A DNA stretch of 15,826 nucleotides, from assembly GCA_035574175.1 (NCBI GenBank), contig DATLZB010000219.1:1-15826 (forward strand), in the 5' to 3' direction. Positions 5,934-13,957 of the stretch are shown here, in pieces. The notes under the pieces are model-generated. The model was given only the letters and a program-made list of their open reading frames with translations, was not told the origin of the DNA and did no database searches. This DNA comes from DATLZB01 sp035574175. GTDB taxonomy: Bacteria > Pseudomonadota > Alphaproteobacteria > Rhizobiales > Hyphomicrobiaceae. The position numbers and the translations under genes were made by a program. Every line of letters starts with the position of its first letter. Within the stretch, counting starts at the first letter, position 1.

Positions 5934-8900
5934 TTATGCTTCGTCCCTCGCTCCCTGGCCCAGAAGCTGCACGTTGCCGCCCGTCGCCGTGATGTCGGTC
6001 GCCCGCACCCGTTCGGTGGCAAAGCGCGTCAGATAGTTGGGCCCGCCCGCCTTGGGTCCGGTGCCGGAAAGCCCCTCGCCGCCAAACGGCTGCACGCCGA
6101 CCACCGCCCCGATCTGGTTACGGTTGACGTAAAGATTGCCGACGCGCGCGTGCTCGGCGACGAAATCGGCAACGGCGTCGATGCGGCTGTGCAGCGCGAG
6201 CGTAAGCCCGTAGCCCGTAGCATTGATCGCAGCCACCACCTTGTCGAGGTGGCCTTGGCGATAGCGAACCACGTGCAGGATCGGCCCGAACACCTCGCGC
6301 TCCAGCACGCCGATGCGGTCGATCTCGTACACCGCCGGCGTCACGTAGGTGCCTGCCCGGCAATCGAACGGCAGTGCGGCGTCGATGAGCCGCCGAGCCT
6401 CGCGATTCATGCGTGCCTTGTGGGCTTCGAGCGCCTCCTGCGCCGCCTCGTCGATCACCGGTCCGACGTCGGTCGCATAGTCCATGGGATCGCCGACTGC
6501 GAGCGCCTCCACCGCCCCGACCAGCATCTCGATGGTGCGCTCGGCGACATCCTCCTGCAGGAACAGCACGCGGGCCGCGGAGCAGCGCTGACCGGCGCTG
6601 TCGAAGGCCGAACGCACGCAGTCGCGTACCACCTGTTCAGGCAGCGCGCTGCTATCCGCGATCATGGCGTTGATGCCGCCCGTCTCGGCGATGAACGGCA
6701 CGATCTCGGCGCGCCGTTCGGCGAGCGCCTTCTGGATCGCCCAGCCGGTATCATTGGAGCCGGTGAAGGCCACTCCCTTGATGCGGCGGTCCTTGACCAG
6801 CGCCGCGCCGACCTCCCCGCCGCCGGTCAACAGGTGCAGCACGCTGTCCGGCACGCCGGCCTCGTGCAGCAGCCGCGTGGCGAGGAAGGCCGTAATCGGC
6901 GTCTGCTCGGCCGGCTTGGCCAGCACCGTGTTGCCAGCCGCGAGCGCCGCGGCGACTTGGCCAGTGAAGATGGCGAGCGGGAAGTTCCACGGGGATATGC
7001 AGGCGAAGGGACCGCGCCCTCGCAGCGTGAGCGTGTTGCGCTCCCCCGTCGGACCGGGCAGCACCACCGGTCCCTTAAACAGCCGCCGGGCCTCGCCAGC
7101 ATAGTAGCGCAGATAGTCGACGGCTTCCCGCACGTCCCCTTGCGCGTTCTCGAGCGTTTTGCCGGCTTCCCGCACCATCACCGCCATCAGCCGCGCACGG
7201 TCGCGCTCGAACAGATCGGAGGCCCGCTCCAGGATCGCCGCCCGCCGCGCGCCGCCCATGCGGTCCCAATCGTGGGCGGCGGCGGCCGCGCTCGCGATCG
7301 CCTTGTCGATCGCCGCCGCATCTGCCTCGCGCACGCTGCCGACCTCTTCGCGACGGTCGTGCGGGCAGATGACCGCGCTCGTCCGCCCGCTGCGCGCGAG
7401 CACCTCGCCGTTGACGATTGGCGCAACTGCGAACGGCCGGGCCAACGCCTGCGCCATCTGCGTCATAAGCGGCGCGCGCACGGATGGCTCCCACAGAGCA
7501 AGCCCAAGGCTGTTGCGGCGGTCCTTGAACATGTCGCCCGGCAGTGGGATCGCCGCATTGCGGAATGTTCCGCCGCGCTCCCGCTCCGCCTCGGCCGCTC
7601 CCACCGGATCGCGGATGATGTCGGCTATGTCGGCCTCGCGGTCGGCGATGCGGTTGACGAACGAAGTGTTGGCGCCGTTCTCGAGCAGACGGCGGACGAG
7701 GTACGCAAGCAGGTCTTCGTGCCCGCCGACCGGAGCGTAGATCCGGCACGGCCGGCCGAGCTTGTCTGCGCCGATCACGTCCTCATAGAGCGCCTCCCCC
7801 ATGCCGTGCAGCCGCTGGTATTCGAAGGGGATGCTGCTGCCGGCAACGTGGGCGGCGGCCACCGTATGGGCGTTGTGGGTAGCGATCTGCGGATAGAATG
7901 CCTTGGGATCGGAGAGCAGCAACCGCATGGCGGCAAGGTAGGACACGTCGGTGTTCGCCTTGCGCGTGAACACCGGGTAGTCCGCAAGACCGCGTTCCTG
8001 TGCCCATTTGATCTCGCTGTCCCAGTAAGCGCCCTTGACGAGCCGCACCGGGATTCGCTTGCCCGTGACCTCCGACAGGCGGCGCAGCCAGCGCAGCACG
8101 GGGATGGCGCGCTTGCCATAGGCCTGCACCGCGATGCCGAGCCCCGACCATCCCGAGAGGACGGGATGGGCGAGCACCTCGCCAAACAGTCCGAGGGTGA
8201 TGTCGAGCCGATCCTGCTCCTCGGCATCGATGGTAAGGCAGAGCCCGTTCTGCATGGCCGAGACGGCAAGCTCGACGAGCCGCGGCTTGAGTTCTCGCGA
8301 CAGCCGCGCCTCCCGACCCGGCTCGAAGCGCGGATGGATGGCCGACAGCTTCACCGAGATGCCGGGGCGCTCCATCAGCGCATCGGGATGCTTTGAGAAC
8401 AACGGACCGGCGACGCGGCCGACCGCCGCCAACGCGTGCATGTAGCGCTGGAAGTAGCGCTCCGCATCGCGATCGGTGCGCGCCGCCTCCCCAAGCATGT
8501 CGTAGGAGAAGCGGTAACCTTTGGCCTCGAGCGGCTGGGCGCGGGTGAGCGCTTCCTGGATCGTGCGCCCGAGAATAAACTGGTTGCCCATCACCCGCAT
8601 CGCCTGGCGCAGAGCCTGGCGGATCACCGGCTCGCCCGAGCGCACCACGAGGCGTTTGAGCAGACTCGCCGGGCTCGCACCGCGCGCAGTGCCGAGTTTG
8701 ACGATGCGGCCGGTGAGCATGAGGCCCCAAGTCGAGGCATTGACGAACAAGGAGTCGGAATGGCCGAGGTGCTGCTCCCATTTGCCGCTGCCGATCTTTT
8801 CCGCGATCAGCTGATCGGCGGTGTCGCTGTCGGGAATGCGCAGCAGCGCCTCCGCCAGACACATGAGGATGACGCCTTCCTCGCTGGTGAGCCCGTATTC

Positions 8901-9140
8901 GTGCATGAAGGCGTCGATGCCGGAGTCGTGCTGCCGGCCAGCCCGCACCGCCTCCACCAGGCGGCGGGCGATGTCAGCGATGCGCCGTCGCTCGTGCTCG
9001 GTGTAGACGGCCCGCTCGATGAGCCCGCCGACCAGGCGCGTCTCGTCGTAGAGATAATAGGCGGCGATCTCATCGCGGGGGGGCAGTTCCGGCGGTCGGC
9101 CGGCCGGCTCCTTGGCCATCGCCTCACTCGCTTTTGCCAT
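5934..9140 (-). CDS. putA: Bifunctional proline dehydrogenase / L-glutamate gamma-semialdehyde dehydrogenase PutA
   Basis: A 1068-residue enzyme that oxidises proline to glutamate: an FAD-dependent dehydrogenase makes P5C, which hydrolyses to the semialdehyde and is oxidised with NAD. The proline dehydrogenase barrel covers about 210-500, with SVKLSAIHPR (263-271), the DAEEQDRLD segment (305-313), RLVKGAYWD (366-374) and NTSFVNRIADRE near the end. The aldehyde dehydrogenase covers about 555-1045: SPWNFP with N719, general base E819 (AETGG) and nucleophile C853 (GQRCSAAR). There is no N-terminal ribbon-helix-helix domain and the protein ends soon after the dehydrogenase module, so it is a short, non-DNA-binding PutA. 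It cannot repress its own gene, and no Lrp-type PutR lies next to it in this window. The ATG at 9140 has AGGA 8-9 nt upstream; a second ATG seven codons in is an alternative. Divergent from panC. Confidence 0.97.
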   Translation of the reverse strand: MAKASEAMAKEPAGRPPELPPRDEIAAYYLYDETRLVGGLIERAVYTEHERRRIADIARRLVEAVRAGRQHDSGIDAFMHEYGLTSEEGVILMCLAEALLRIPDSDTADQLIAEKIGSGKWEQHLGHSDSLFVNASTWGLMLTGRIVKLGTARGASPASLLKRLVVRSGEPVIRQALRQAMRVMGNQFILGRTIQEALTRAQPLEAKGYRFSYDMLGEAARTDRDAERYFQRYMHALAAVGRVAGPLFSKHPDALMERPGISVKLSAIHPRFEPGREARLSRELKPRLVELAVSAMQNGLCLTIDAEEQDRLDITLGLFGEVLAHPVLSGWSGLGIAVQAYGKRAIPVLRWLRRLSEVTGKRIPVRLVKGAYWDSEIKWAQERGLADYPVFTRKANTDVSYLAAMRLLLSDPKAFYPQIATHNAHTVAAAHVAGSSIPFEYQRLHGMGEALYEDVIGADKLGRPCRIYAPVGGHEDLLAYLVRRLLENGANTSFVNRIADREADIADIIRDPVGAAEAERERGGTFRNAAIPLPGDMFKDRRNSLGLALWEPSVRAPLMTQMAQALARPFAVAPIVNGEVLARSGRTSAVICPHDRREEVGSVREADAAAIDKAIASAAAAAHDWDRMGGARRAAILERASDLFERDRARLMAVMVREAGKTLENAQGDVREAVDYLRYYAGEARRLFKGPVVLPGPTGERNTLTLRGRGPFACISPWNFPLAIFTGQVAAALAAGNTVLAKPAEQTPITAFLATRLLHEAGVPDSVLHLLTGGGEVGAALVKDRRIKGVAFTGSNDTGWAIQKALAERRAEIVPFIAETGGINAMIADSSALPEQVVRDCVRSAFDSAGQRCSAARVLFLQEDVAERTIEMLVGAVEALAVGDPMDYATDVGPVIDEAAQEALEAHKARMNREARRLIDAALPFDCRAGTYVTPAVYEIDRIGVLEREVFGPILHVVRYRQGHLDKVVAAINATGYGLTLALHSRIDAVADFVAEHARVGNLYVNRNQIGAVVGVQPFGGEGLSGTGPKAGGPNYLTRFATERVRATDITATGGNVQLLGQGARDEA

Positions 9141-9148
9141 GGCGGATC

Positions 9149-9178
9149 CTGACGCTCCCCGAGATTCGCGCCGATACT
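9149..9178 (+). promoter_or_regulatory. Candidate panC promoter
   Basis: CTGACG (9149-9154) and GATACT (9173-9178) are separated by 18 bp and each matches the sigma-70 consensus at 4 of 6 positions. Transcription would begin near 9185, upstream of all candidate panC start codons. The left arm of an inverted repeat (9168-9173) touches the -10 element. Pattern-based only. Confidence 0.3.
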
Positions 9179-9189
9179 AACACCGGCGC
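9168..9189. repeat. Inverted repeat in the putA-panC divergent region
   Basis: GCGCCG (9168-9173) and CGGCGC (9184-9189) are perfect 6 bp inverted arms around a 10-base AT-richer spacer (ATACTAACAC). It sits between the two divergent starts and overlaps the candidate panC -10, so it could be an operator or a small hairpin in the leader. GC-only arms of this length can also arise by chance in such DNA. Confidence 0.3.
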
Positions 9190-9275
9190 ACAGGCAAGAC
9201 ATGGTGGGGCTGGCTGCGAACGGCCAGATTGCGGATAAAATGGCGAAGGAAGAACGGAAGGGCGGAGCAGGCAGC

Positions 9276-10157
9276 GTGGAGAACGGCAGCATCCCGGTGC
9301 TCGGTACTCTGGTCGAACTGCGCCAGATCGTGCGCGGCTGGCGCAGCGCCAGGGAGACGGTTGCGCTGCTGCCCACCATGGGTGCCCTCCACGAGGGCCA
9401 CCTGGCGCTGGCGCGCCTCGGCAAGTCGCGCGCGCACCGGCTGGTGACGTCGATCTTCGTCAACCCCGCCCAGTTCGCCCCGCACGAGGACTTCGATCGC
9501 TACCCACGCACGATCGAAGCCGATATCGAGAAGCTCTCCAAAGTCGGCTGTGACGTGGTATGGGCGCCGGACGTGGCGGAGATGTACCCGGAGGGGTTCG
9601 CCACACGCGTCCTGCCCGCGGGCGCCGCCGAGGGCCTCGAGAGCGACTTCCGCCCGCACTTCTTCGGCGGCGTGGCCACGGTGTGCTGCAAGCTCTTCTC
9701 GCAGGTACAGCCGGATCTGGCCGTGTTCGGCGAGAAGGACTACCAGCAGCTCTGCGTGATCCGCCAAATGGTGCGTGACCTCAACCTGCCGCTCGAGATC
9801 GTCGCCGGCCCGACCGTACGCGAGGGCGACGGCCTCGCCCTGTCGAGCCGCAACCGCTACCTCTCGCCGACGGAACGCTCGATAGCCCCGGCGCTCAACC
9901 GTGCGATTTCGAAGCTTGCCGAACGCGTGGCTGACGCGCGCCGAACCGGCCCACTGACCTCACGCAAGCTCACGGACCTGTGCGACACCGCCAAGCGAGA
10001 GGTTCTCGGCGCCGGTTTTGCCAAGATCGATTACATCGCCGTGCGCGATGCCGCGACCTTGCGCGAGCCCGCACCCGACTCCACAGGCCCCCTCCGCATC
10101 CTTGCCGCCGCCTGGCTTGGCAAGACGCGACTCATCGACAACGTGGCGGTAGGCTGA
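9276..10157 (+). CDS. panC: Pantothenate synthetase (pantoate-beta-alanine ligase)
   Basis: Joins pantoate and beta-alanine with ATP to make pantothenate, the last step before coenzyme A synthesis; cytoplasmic. Diagnostic motifs in family order are P33-T-M-G36, H39-E-G-H42 (nucleotide site of this HIGH-like superfamily), FVNPAQFAPHEDFDRYPRT, HFFGGVATV, G152-E-K-D155 and S190-S-R-N193. The frame also has ATGs at 9201 and 9240, giving 318 or 305 residues. I prefer the GTG at 9276 (293 residues): GGAG lies 8 nt upstream, and it places PTMG near residue 33, as in E. coli PanC (about 28). The extra N-terminal residues in the longer forms look non-conserved. panB and panD are not in this window. 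The family call is secure; only the start is open. Confidence 0.95.
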   Translation: MENGSIPVLGTLVELRQIVRGWRSARETVALLPTMGALHEGHLALARLGKSRAHRLVTSIFVNPAQFAPHEDFDRYPRTIEADIEKLSKVGCDVVWAPDVAEMYPEGFATRVLPAGAAEGLESDFRPHFFGGVATVCCKLFSQVQPDLAVFGEKDYQQLCVIRQMVRDLNLPLEIVAGPTVREGDGLALSSRNRYLSPTERSIAPALNRAISKLAERVADARRTGPLTSRKLTDLCDTAKREVLGAGFAKIDYIAVRDAATLREPAPDSTGPLRILAAAWLGKTRLIDNVAVG

Positions 10158-10215
10158 CAGGCGGAGTTGCGGCTGGGGCCGGCGGCCGGCGCCAAGTTGC
10201 CAAGCTGTGCCCGCG

Positions 10216-10240
10216 GCGCCATCGATGGAGCCGATGGCGC
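10216..10240 (+). repeat. Hairpin-forming inverted repeat between panC and parE
   Basis: GCGCCATC (10216-10223) and GATGGCGC (10233-10240) are perfect 8 bp arms around a 9-base loop. It lies about 60 bp after the panC stop. There is no T-tract after it, so a classical intrinsic terminator is unlikely; it may end panC transcription in another way or be part of the parE leader. The rest of the 212 bp gap (10158-10369) shows no gene. Confidence 0.35.
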
Positions 10241-10369
10241 GCTTGCCAAGCCACACTCCCCGTGCGACGAGAGCGTCCGAAACCACTGAGATTCGCCGGC
10301 GCGCGATAAGTCCCGAACGTTCCGAGCCGGGCGGGGAACATCCAGTCACGACAAGGGTTGGGAGCGCGC

Positions 10370-12379
10370 ATGGCCCAACGCGACCTGTTCGCCAGACTAG
10401 AGAGGGCAATGACCGACCGCATGGGCCGGACCCGCAAGCCTACGGACGCCGCCGACAGCTACACTGCGGCCGACATCGAGGTTTTGGAAGGCCTCGAGCC
10501 GGTCCGCCGGCGGCCGGGCATGTACGTGGGCGGCACCGACGAAAAGGCGTTGCACCATCTCTTCGCCGAGGTCATCGACAACGCCATGGACGAGGCGGTC
10601 GCTGGCCACGCCACCTGGATCGAGGTTGCCCTCGATGCCGAGGGCTACTGCACGGTGATCGACAACGGCCGCGGCATCCCCGTCGATCCGCACCCCAAGT
10701 TCAAGTCGAAGTCGGCGCTCGAGGTCATCATGACCACGCTGCACTCGGGCGGCAAGTTCGACTCCAAGGTCTACAGCACCTCGGGCGGGCTGCACGGTGT
10801 CGGCGTCTCCGTCGTCAACGCGCTCTCGGAGCGGCTCGAAGTCGAAGTGGCGCGCGGCCAGCAGCTCTACCGCATGGTGTTCGCTCGCGGCGAGCCCAAA
10901 ACTCGGCTCGAGAAACTGGGCTCCGTCATGAACCGGCGCGGTACCAAGGTGCGCTTCAAGCCGGATGAGAGGATCTTCGGGGCGGGCGCGACCTTCAAGC
11001 CGGCGCGCGTGTTCCGCATGGCCCGCTCCAAGGCCTACCTGTTCGGCGGCGTCGAGATCCGCTGGCGTTGTGATCCCTCGCTCATCAAGGACGACACGCC
11101 GGCCGAAGCCGCGTTCCACTTTCCCGGCGGCTTGAGCGACTTCCTCACCCACACCATCAACGGCCGCACGCGCGTCACCAAGGACCTGTTCTCCGGTCGC
11201 GTCGACAGGCCGGGCGGCCACGGCTCGGTGGAGTGGGCCGTATGCTGGATCGCCGACGAGGACGGCTTCCTCAACTCCTATTGCAACACCATCCCGACCC
11301 CCGAGGGCGGCACCCACGAGAACGGCTTTCGTTCTGCCCTCACCCGTGCCTTGCGCGACTTCGGCGAGCGCATCGGCAACCGCCGCGCCGCCCAGCTCAC
11401 CGCCGACGACGTGTTCGGTACGGCCGCCGCCATGCTGTCGGTGTTCATCCGCGAGCCAGAGTTCCAGGGCCAGACCAAGGACAAGCTCGCCACCCAGGAG
11501 GCGACCCGCATTGTCGAGAACGCCGCCCGCGACGCCTTCGACCACTGGCTTGCCGACTCCCCCCAGCAGGCAACGCGATTACTCGAATGGACCATCGAGC
11601 AGGCCGAGGAGCGCCTAAAGCGCCGGCGCGAAAAGGAGATCGGCCGCCAGAACGCCACCCGCAAACTGCGGCTCCCCGGCAAGCTGGTCGACTGCTCCAT
11701 CCAGTCCGCACAGGGCACCGAGATCTTCATCGTCGAAGGTGATTCGGCCGGCGGCTCCGCCAAGCAGGCACGCGACCCCAGGACCCAGGCCGTCCTGCCG
11801 CTGCGCGGCAAGATCCTGAACGTGGCCAACGCCTCCTCACAAAAGCTGTCGCAGAACCAGATGCTTTCCGACCTCATTCAGTCGCTCGGGGTCGGCACCG
11901 GTACGCGCTATCGCGAGGAAGACCTGCGCTATGAGCGCGTGATCGTCATGACCGACGCCGACGTGGACGGCGCTCACATCGCCTCGCTGCTGATCACGTT
12001 CTTCTACCAGGAAATGCCCGAACTGATCGCCAATGGCCACCTCTACCTGGCGGTGCCGCCGCTCTATAGGCTGACCCAGGGTGGCAAGTCGCTCTACGCG
12101 CGCGATGAGAAGCATCGCGAGCAGCTGATGGCGACCGAGTTCAAGGGCGGCCAGAAGGTCGAGGTCACGCGCTTCAAGGGCCTCGGCGAGATGAACGCCG
12201 CACACCTCAAAGAGACGACCATGGACCCCAAGCGGCGCACGCTCTTGCGCGTCGAGATCGGCGATGGCGACAACAGCGCCATCGCCGAAGCGGTAAATGC
12301 ACTGATGGGCTCCAAGCCGGAGGCGCGCTTCCGCTTCATCCAGGAGCGCGCCGCCTTTGCCAAGGATTTGGATATCTGA
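10370..12379 (+). CDS. parE: DNA topoisomerase IV subunit B (ParE)
   Basis: The 669-residue ATPase subunit that partners ParC to decatenate daughter chromosomes. The GHKL ATP site has E67-VIDN71, D98-NGRGIP and LHGVGVS (141-147). A transducer domain follows (about 240-410). The TOPRIM domain carries E456-GDSAGGSAKQARD, PLRGKILNV and the acidic triad TDADVDG with D529/D531/D533. The C-terminal block has TRFKGLGEMN and ends in RFRFIQERA. The length fits ParE (about 630-690) and not GyrB, whose C-terminal part is usually longer. A TTG at 10358 is in frame, but the ATG at 10370 has GGGAG 5-6 nt upstream and is chosen. The first 30 residues are a short charged extension ahead of the conserved YTAADIEVLEGLEPVRRRPG. 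The stop is one base from the stop of the convergent bactofilin gene. parC is not in view. Confidence 0.96.
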   Translation: MAQRDLFARLERAMTDRMGRTRKPTDAADSYTAADIEVLEGLEPVRRRPGMYVGGTDEKALHHLFAEVIDNAMDEAVAGHATWIEVALDAEGYCTVIDNGRGIPVDPHPKFKSKSALEVIMTTLHSGGKFDSKVYSTSGGLHGVGVSVVNALSERLEVEVARGQQLYRMVFARGEPKTRLEKLGSVMNRRGTKVRFKPDERIFGAGATFKPARVFRMARSKAYLFGGVEIRWRCDPSLIKDDTPAEAAFHFPGGLSDFLTHTINGRTRVTKDLFSGRVDRPGGHGSVEWAVCWIADEDGFLNSYCNTIPTPEGGTHENGFRSALTRALRDFGERIGNRRAAQLTADDVFGTAAAMLSVFIREPEFQGQTKDKLATQEATRIVENAARDAFDHWLADSPQQATRLLEWTIEQAEERLKRRREKEIGRQNATRKLRLPGKLVDCSIQSAQGTEIFIVEGDSAGGSAKQARDPRTQAVLPLRGKILNVANASSQKLSQNQMLSDLIQSLGVGTGTRYREEDLRYERVIVMTDADVDGAHIASLLITFFYQEMPELIANGHLYLAVPPLYRLTQGGKSLYARDEKHREQLMATEFKGGQKVEVTRFKGLGEMNAAHLKETTMDPKRRTLLRVEIGDGDNSAIAEAVNALMGSKPEARFRFIQERAAFAKDLDI

Positions 12380-12380
12380 C

Positions 12381-12917
12381 TTATCGGAGCGGCGGCGGTC
12401 CGGCGCGCCCGTTGGGCGTCAGCTGGGGTGCGATCTCGGCGGGATCGGTGACCTTGCGCGAACGGCCCTCGAAGCTCGCCCCCTGCTCGATGGAGAGGGT
12501 CTGACTCCAGACCTCGCCGTCGACCTGCGAGGTGGATCTCAAGTGCACGTTCACCCCCCGGATGGCGCCGTTGACCTTGCCGTGTACATCGACTGTCTCC
12601 GCCGTGATCGAACCGTTGATCGACCCGTCCGCGCCGACCTCAAGCTGCATGCTGTGCAAGTCGGCCTGGATGTTGCCGTTGACCCTGAGCGAGCCGCGGC
12701 AGCGAATGGTGATGGACTGGCCCTCGATCGACAGGTCGTTGCCGATCACCGACACCTCCTCGTCGTCGGTGTGGGTGCGCGAGCGGCTGTGCGACGCAGC
12801 AGGCGCGGCCGAGGCCTGACCCGAGTTCCAATGGCTCCCATCGGTGCGGACGGATTGCATGGGAAACGGCGGCTCCGTGCTGGTGGGCCTCACGTCGGCA
12901 GTACGCTTGAAGACCAT
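12381..12917 (-). CDS. Bactofilin family protein (polymer-forming cytoskeletal protein)
   Basis: A 178-residue protein with a central bactofilin domain at about 55-155 between a proline/serine-rich N-terminal tail and a proline-rich C-terminal tail. The domain shows the family's short beta-helix repeats: SVIGNDLSIEG, GSLRVNGNIQADLHSMQLEV, GSINGSITAETVDVHGKVNG and SQVDGEVWSQTLSIEQGASFEG. Bactofilins form nucleotide-free filaments under the membrane and organise peptidoglycan enzymes, stalks or chromosome segregation factors, depending on species. The ATG at 12917 follows GGGGAGG at 6 nt. There is no linked M23 peptidase gene in this window, although such pairing is common. It is convergent with parE with a one-base gap, so each gene's 3' transcript end must lie inside the other's coding sequence. 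Confidence 0.9.
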   Translation of the reverse strand: MVFKRTADVRPTSTEPPFPMQSVRTDGSHWNSGQASAAPAASHSRSRTHTDDEEVSVIGNDLSIEGQSITIRCRGSLRVNGNIQADLHSMQLEVGADGSINGSITAETVDVHGKVNGAIRGVNVHLRSTSQVDGEVWSQTLSIEQGASFEGRSRKVTDPAEIAPQLTPNGRAGPPPLR

Positions 12918-13025
12918 TGATTGCCTCCCCTCAGGCTTGCGTCCCGCAAAGGCGAGGTTGCCGACGGAGGTGGTTGAATTATGTCAGCAGGCCGCGGATG
13001 GGGGGCCCGGCCGCGGATCATCCCG

Positions 13026-13131
13026 CCGTGAAATATTAAAGAAGTATTACTTTTGGATTTCTCAGGTTAAACGTGTTTCCACCAAGGAATAGACTAACGC
13101 GATATTATCGATTAGAAATGTCTCAACTGAG
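13026..13131. promoter_or_regulatory. AT-rich island with four short palindromes
   Basis: In otherwise GC-rich DNA, this stretch is strikingly A+T-rich. It holds AAGTATTACTT (13042-13052), AAACGTGTTT (13069-13078), CGATATTATCG (13100-13110) and CTCAACTGAG (13122-13131). The first and third are 5 bp arms around a single T; the second and fourth are 4 bp arms around two bases. Centres are about 27, 32 and 21 bp apart. A TATTAT (13103-13108) inside the third could serve as a -10 for the 65-residue gene, but I find no good -35. The island sits between the divergent bactofilin gene and this small gene and is the likely regulatory region for one or both. The whole gap 12918-13159 holds no other gene. 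Confidence 0.45.
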
Positions 13132-13159
13132 CGGAGTGGTCTAGGTGGGTGTTTGACCA

Positions 13160-13357
13160 ATGGACCTGCAGGCTGCGGAATTGTCGAGCGGGCGGCGCTG
13201 GTCGCCGACCAAGCTCGCGGCGGCGGCTTGTTTCGCCCTCGCCTGCGCCTTTCTCATCGGCTCGCTGCTGATGCCGGCGGGCCAGGCAAGGGACGCCCTT
13301 TCCAACCACCCGCTCAAGTGGGCGCCCTCGGAGACGCTCGCCTCTCCCGATCATTGA
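13160..13357 (+). CDS. Small single-pass membrane protein (65 residues), hypothetical
   Basis: A 65-residue protein with a polar, basic N-terminus (residues 1-18), one hydrophobic helix (about 19-39, KLAAAACFALACAFLIGSLL) and a short hydrophilic C-terminus. I do not recognise it. The basic residues before the helix predict N-in, C-out; it could instead be a secretion signal with cleavage near AGQA (about residue 43), leaving a small peptide. A GGTGGG lies about 10-14 nt before the ATG. Support for a real gene comes from context: an AT-rich promoter-like island ends just upstream and a strong intrinsic terminator begins 50 bp after the stop on the same strand. Confidence 0.55.
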   Translation: MDLQAAELSSGRRWSPTKLAAAACFALACAFLIGSLLMPAGQARDALSNHPLKWAPSETLASPDH

Positions 13358-13407
13358 GGGTCCCATCGGTTGGTTTGCGTCTGACTTAACGCTGCTCCCA
13401 AGCTGAA

Positions 13408-13441
13408 CCCCTTCTCCCGATCCGGGAGAAGGGGCTTTTTT
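13408..13441 (+). terminator. Intrinsic (Rho-independent) terminator
   Basis: A perfect 11 bp stem, CCCCTTCTCCC (13408-13418) with GGGAGAAGGGG (13424-13434), around a 5-base loop GATCC, is followed by C and then six T (13436-13441). This is the clearest terminator in the window. It points rightward and would end the transcript of the 65-residue gene; it also shields the minus-strand genes to its right from read-through. Confidence 0.92.
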
Positions 13442-13530
13442 CTGGAACCGTTCTGGACCGTCGCCAATGCCCATGCCGGAGTCCCCGGCGAGAGAGGCCC
13501 GCCCGTGCATTCCGCTTGAAGGCGCAAGCT

Positions 13531-13884
13531 TCAGGACGGCCGGCGCTGGTCCGGATTGCGGTACTGCTCCAGATTGAGCGGGCGCGGCTGCCCGAGCCAA
13601 ATCGCGTGCTCGGTGTGGTCTTTCAGGCCATCGCCAGTGCTCGGATGGCACAGGATCGTGAGCCCATTGCGATTGAGCGCGAGCCAAAGGAGCACGTCGC
13701 CGAACTGCTCGCGCCTGATCGTGAGCTGGCAGCTCCAATCGGGATGCGGGCCGACAGGGCGCTCATGAACGCGGCCCATGAAAACGCCGAAGCGGTCGCG
13801 GCACTCGGTACACAGCCGGCGCGCCTGATCGATGGTTGAAGCATCGAAGTATACGTGCGCATGAAGGGTTTCGACCTCGCTCAT
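13531..13884 (-). CDS. DOPA 4,5-dioxygenase family protein
   Basis: A 117-residue protein of the small DOPA-dioxygenase fold, whose plant-associated fungal and bacterial members perform extradiol cleavage of catechols; the physiological substrate of most bacterial members is unknown. The family's conserved histidines are visible: H8-A-H10-VYFD at the N-terminus, H40 in GRVHERPVGPHPDW with H47, H80 in GLTILCHPSTGDGLKDH with H90, and H93 in TEHAIWLG, ending in PLNLEQY. Length matches the family (about 105-125). The ATG at 13884 has GAGGA 7 nt upstream. It lies 73 bp after the small secreted-protein gene on the same strand, so they may be co-transcribed. Fold call is strong; the enzyme reaction is inferred. 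Confidence 0.88.
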   Translation of the reverse strand: MSEVETLHAHVYFDASTIDQARRLCTECRDRFGVFMGRVHERPVGPHPDWSCQLTIRREQFGDVLLWLALNRNGLTILCHPSTGDGLKDHTEHAIWLGQPRPLNLEQYRNPDQRRPS

Positions 13885-13957
13885 CGAGCGTCCTCAAATT
13901 CAGGCCGCCCCGCCGCCGACCGCGGCGCCGGCGGTGGCCCGCCGTGGGCTGCACTCG

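Noticed and set aside
5811..8396. 861-codon open frame on the plus strand, antisense to putA
   Set aside because: The opposite strand encodes a complete PutA with all active-site motifs. The antisense translation is rich in R, H, A and D with no domain, typical of codon mirroring in GC-rich genes.
10397..11545. 382-codon open frame antisense to parE
   Set aside because: ParE motifs on the plus strand are complete; the antisense product is low-complexity V/G/A/H-rich with no family resemblance.
12844..13092. 82-codon plus-strand frame before the 65-residue gene
   Set aside because: Starts inside the bactofilin gene on the opposite strand and runs through the AT-rich regulatory island; no ribosome site or protein-like composition.
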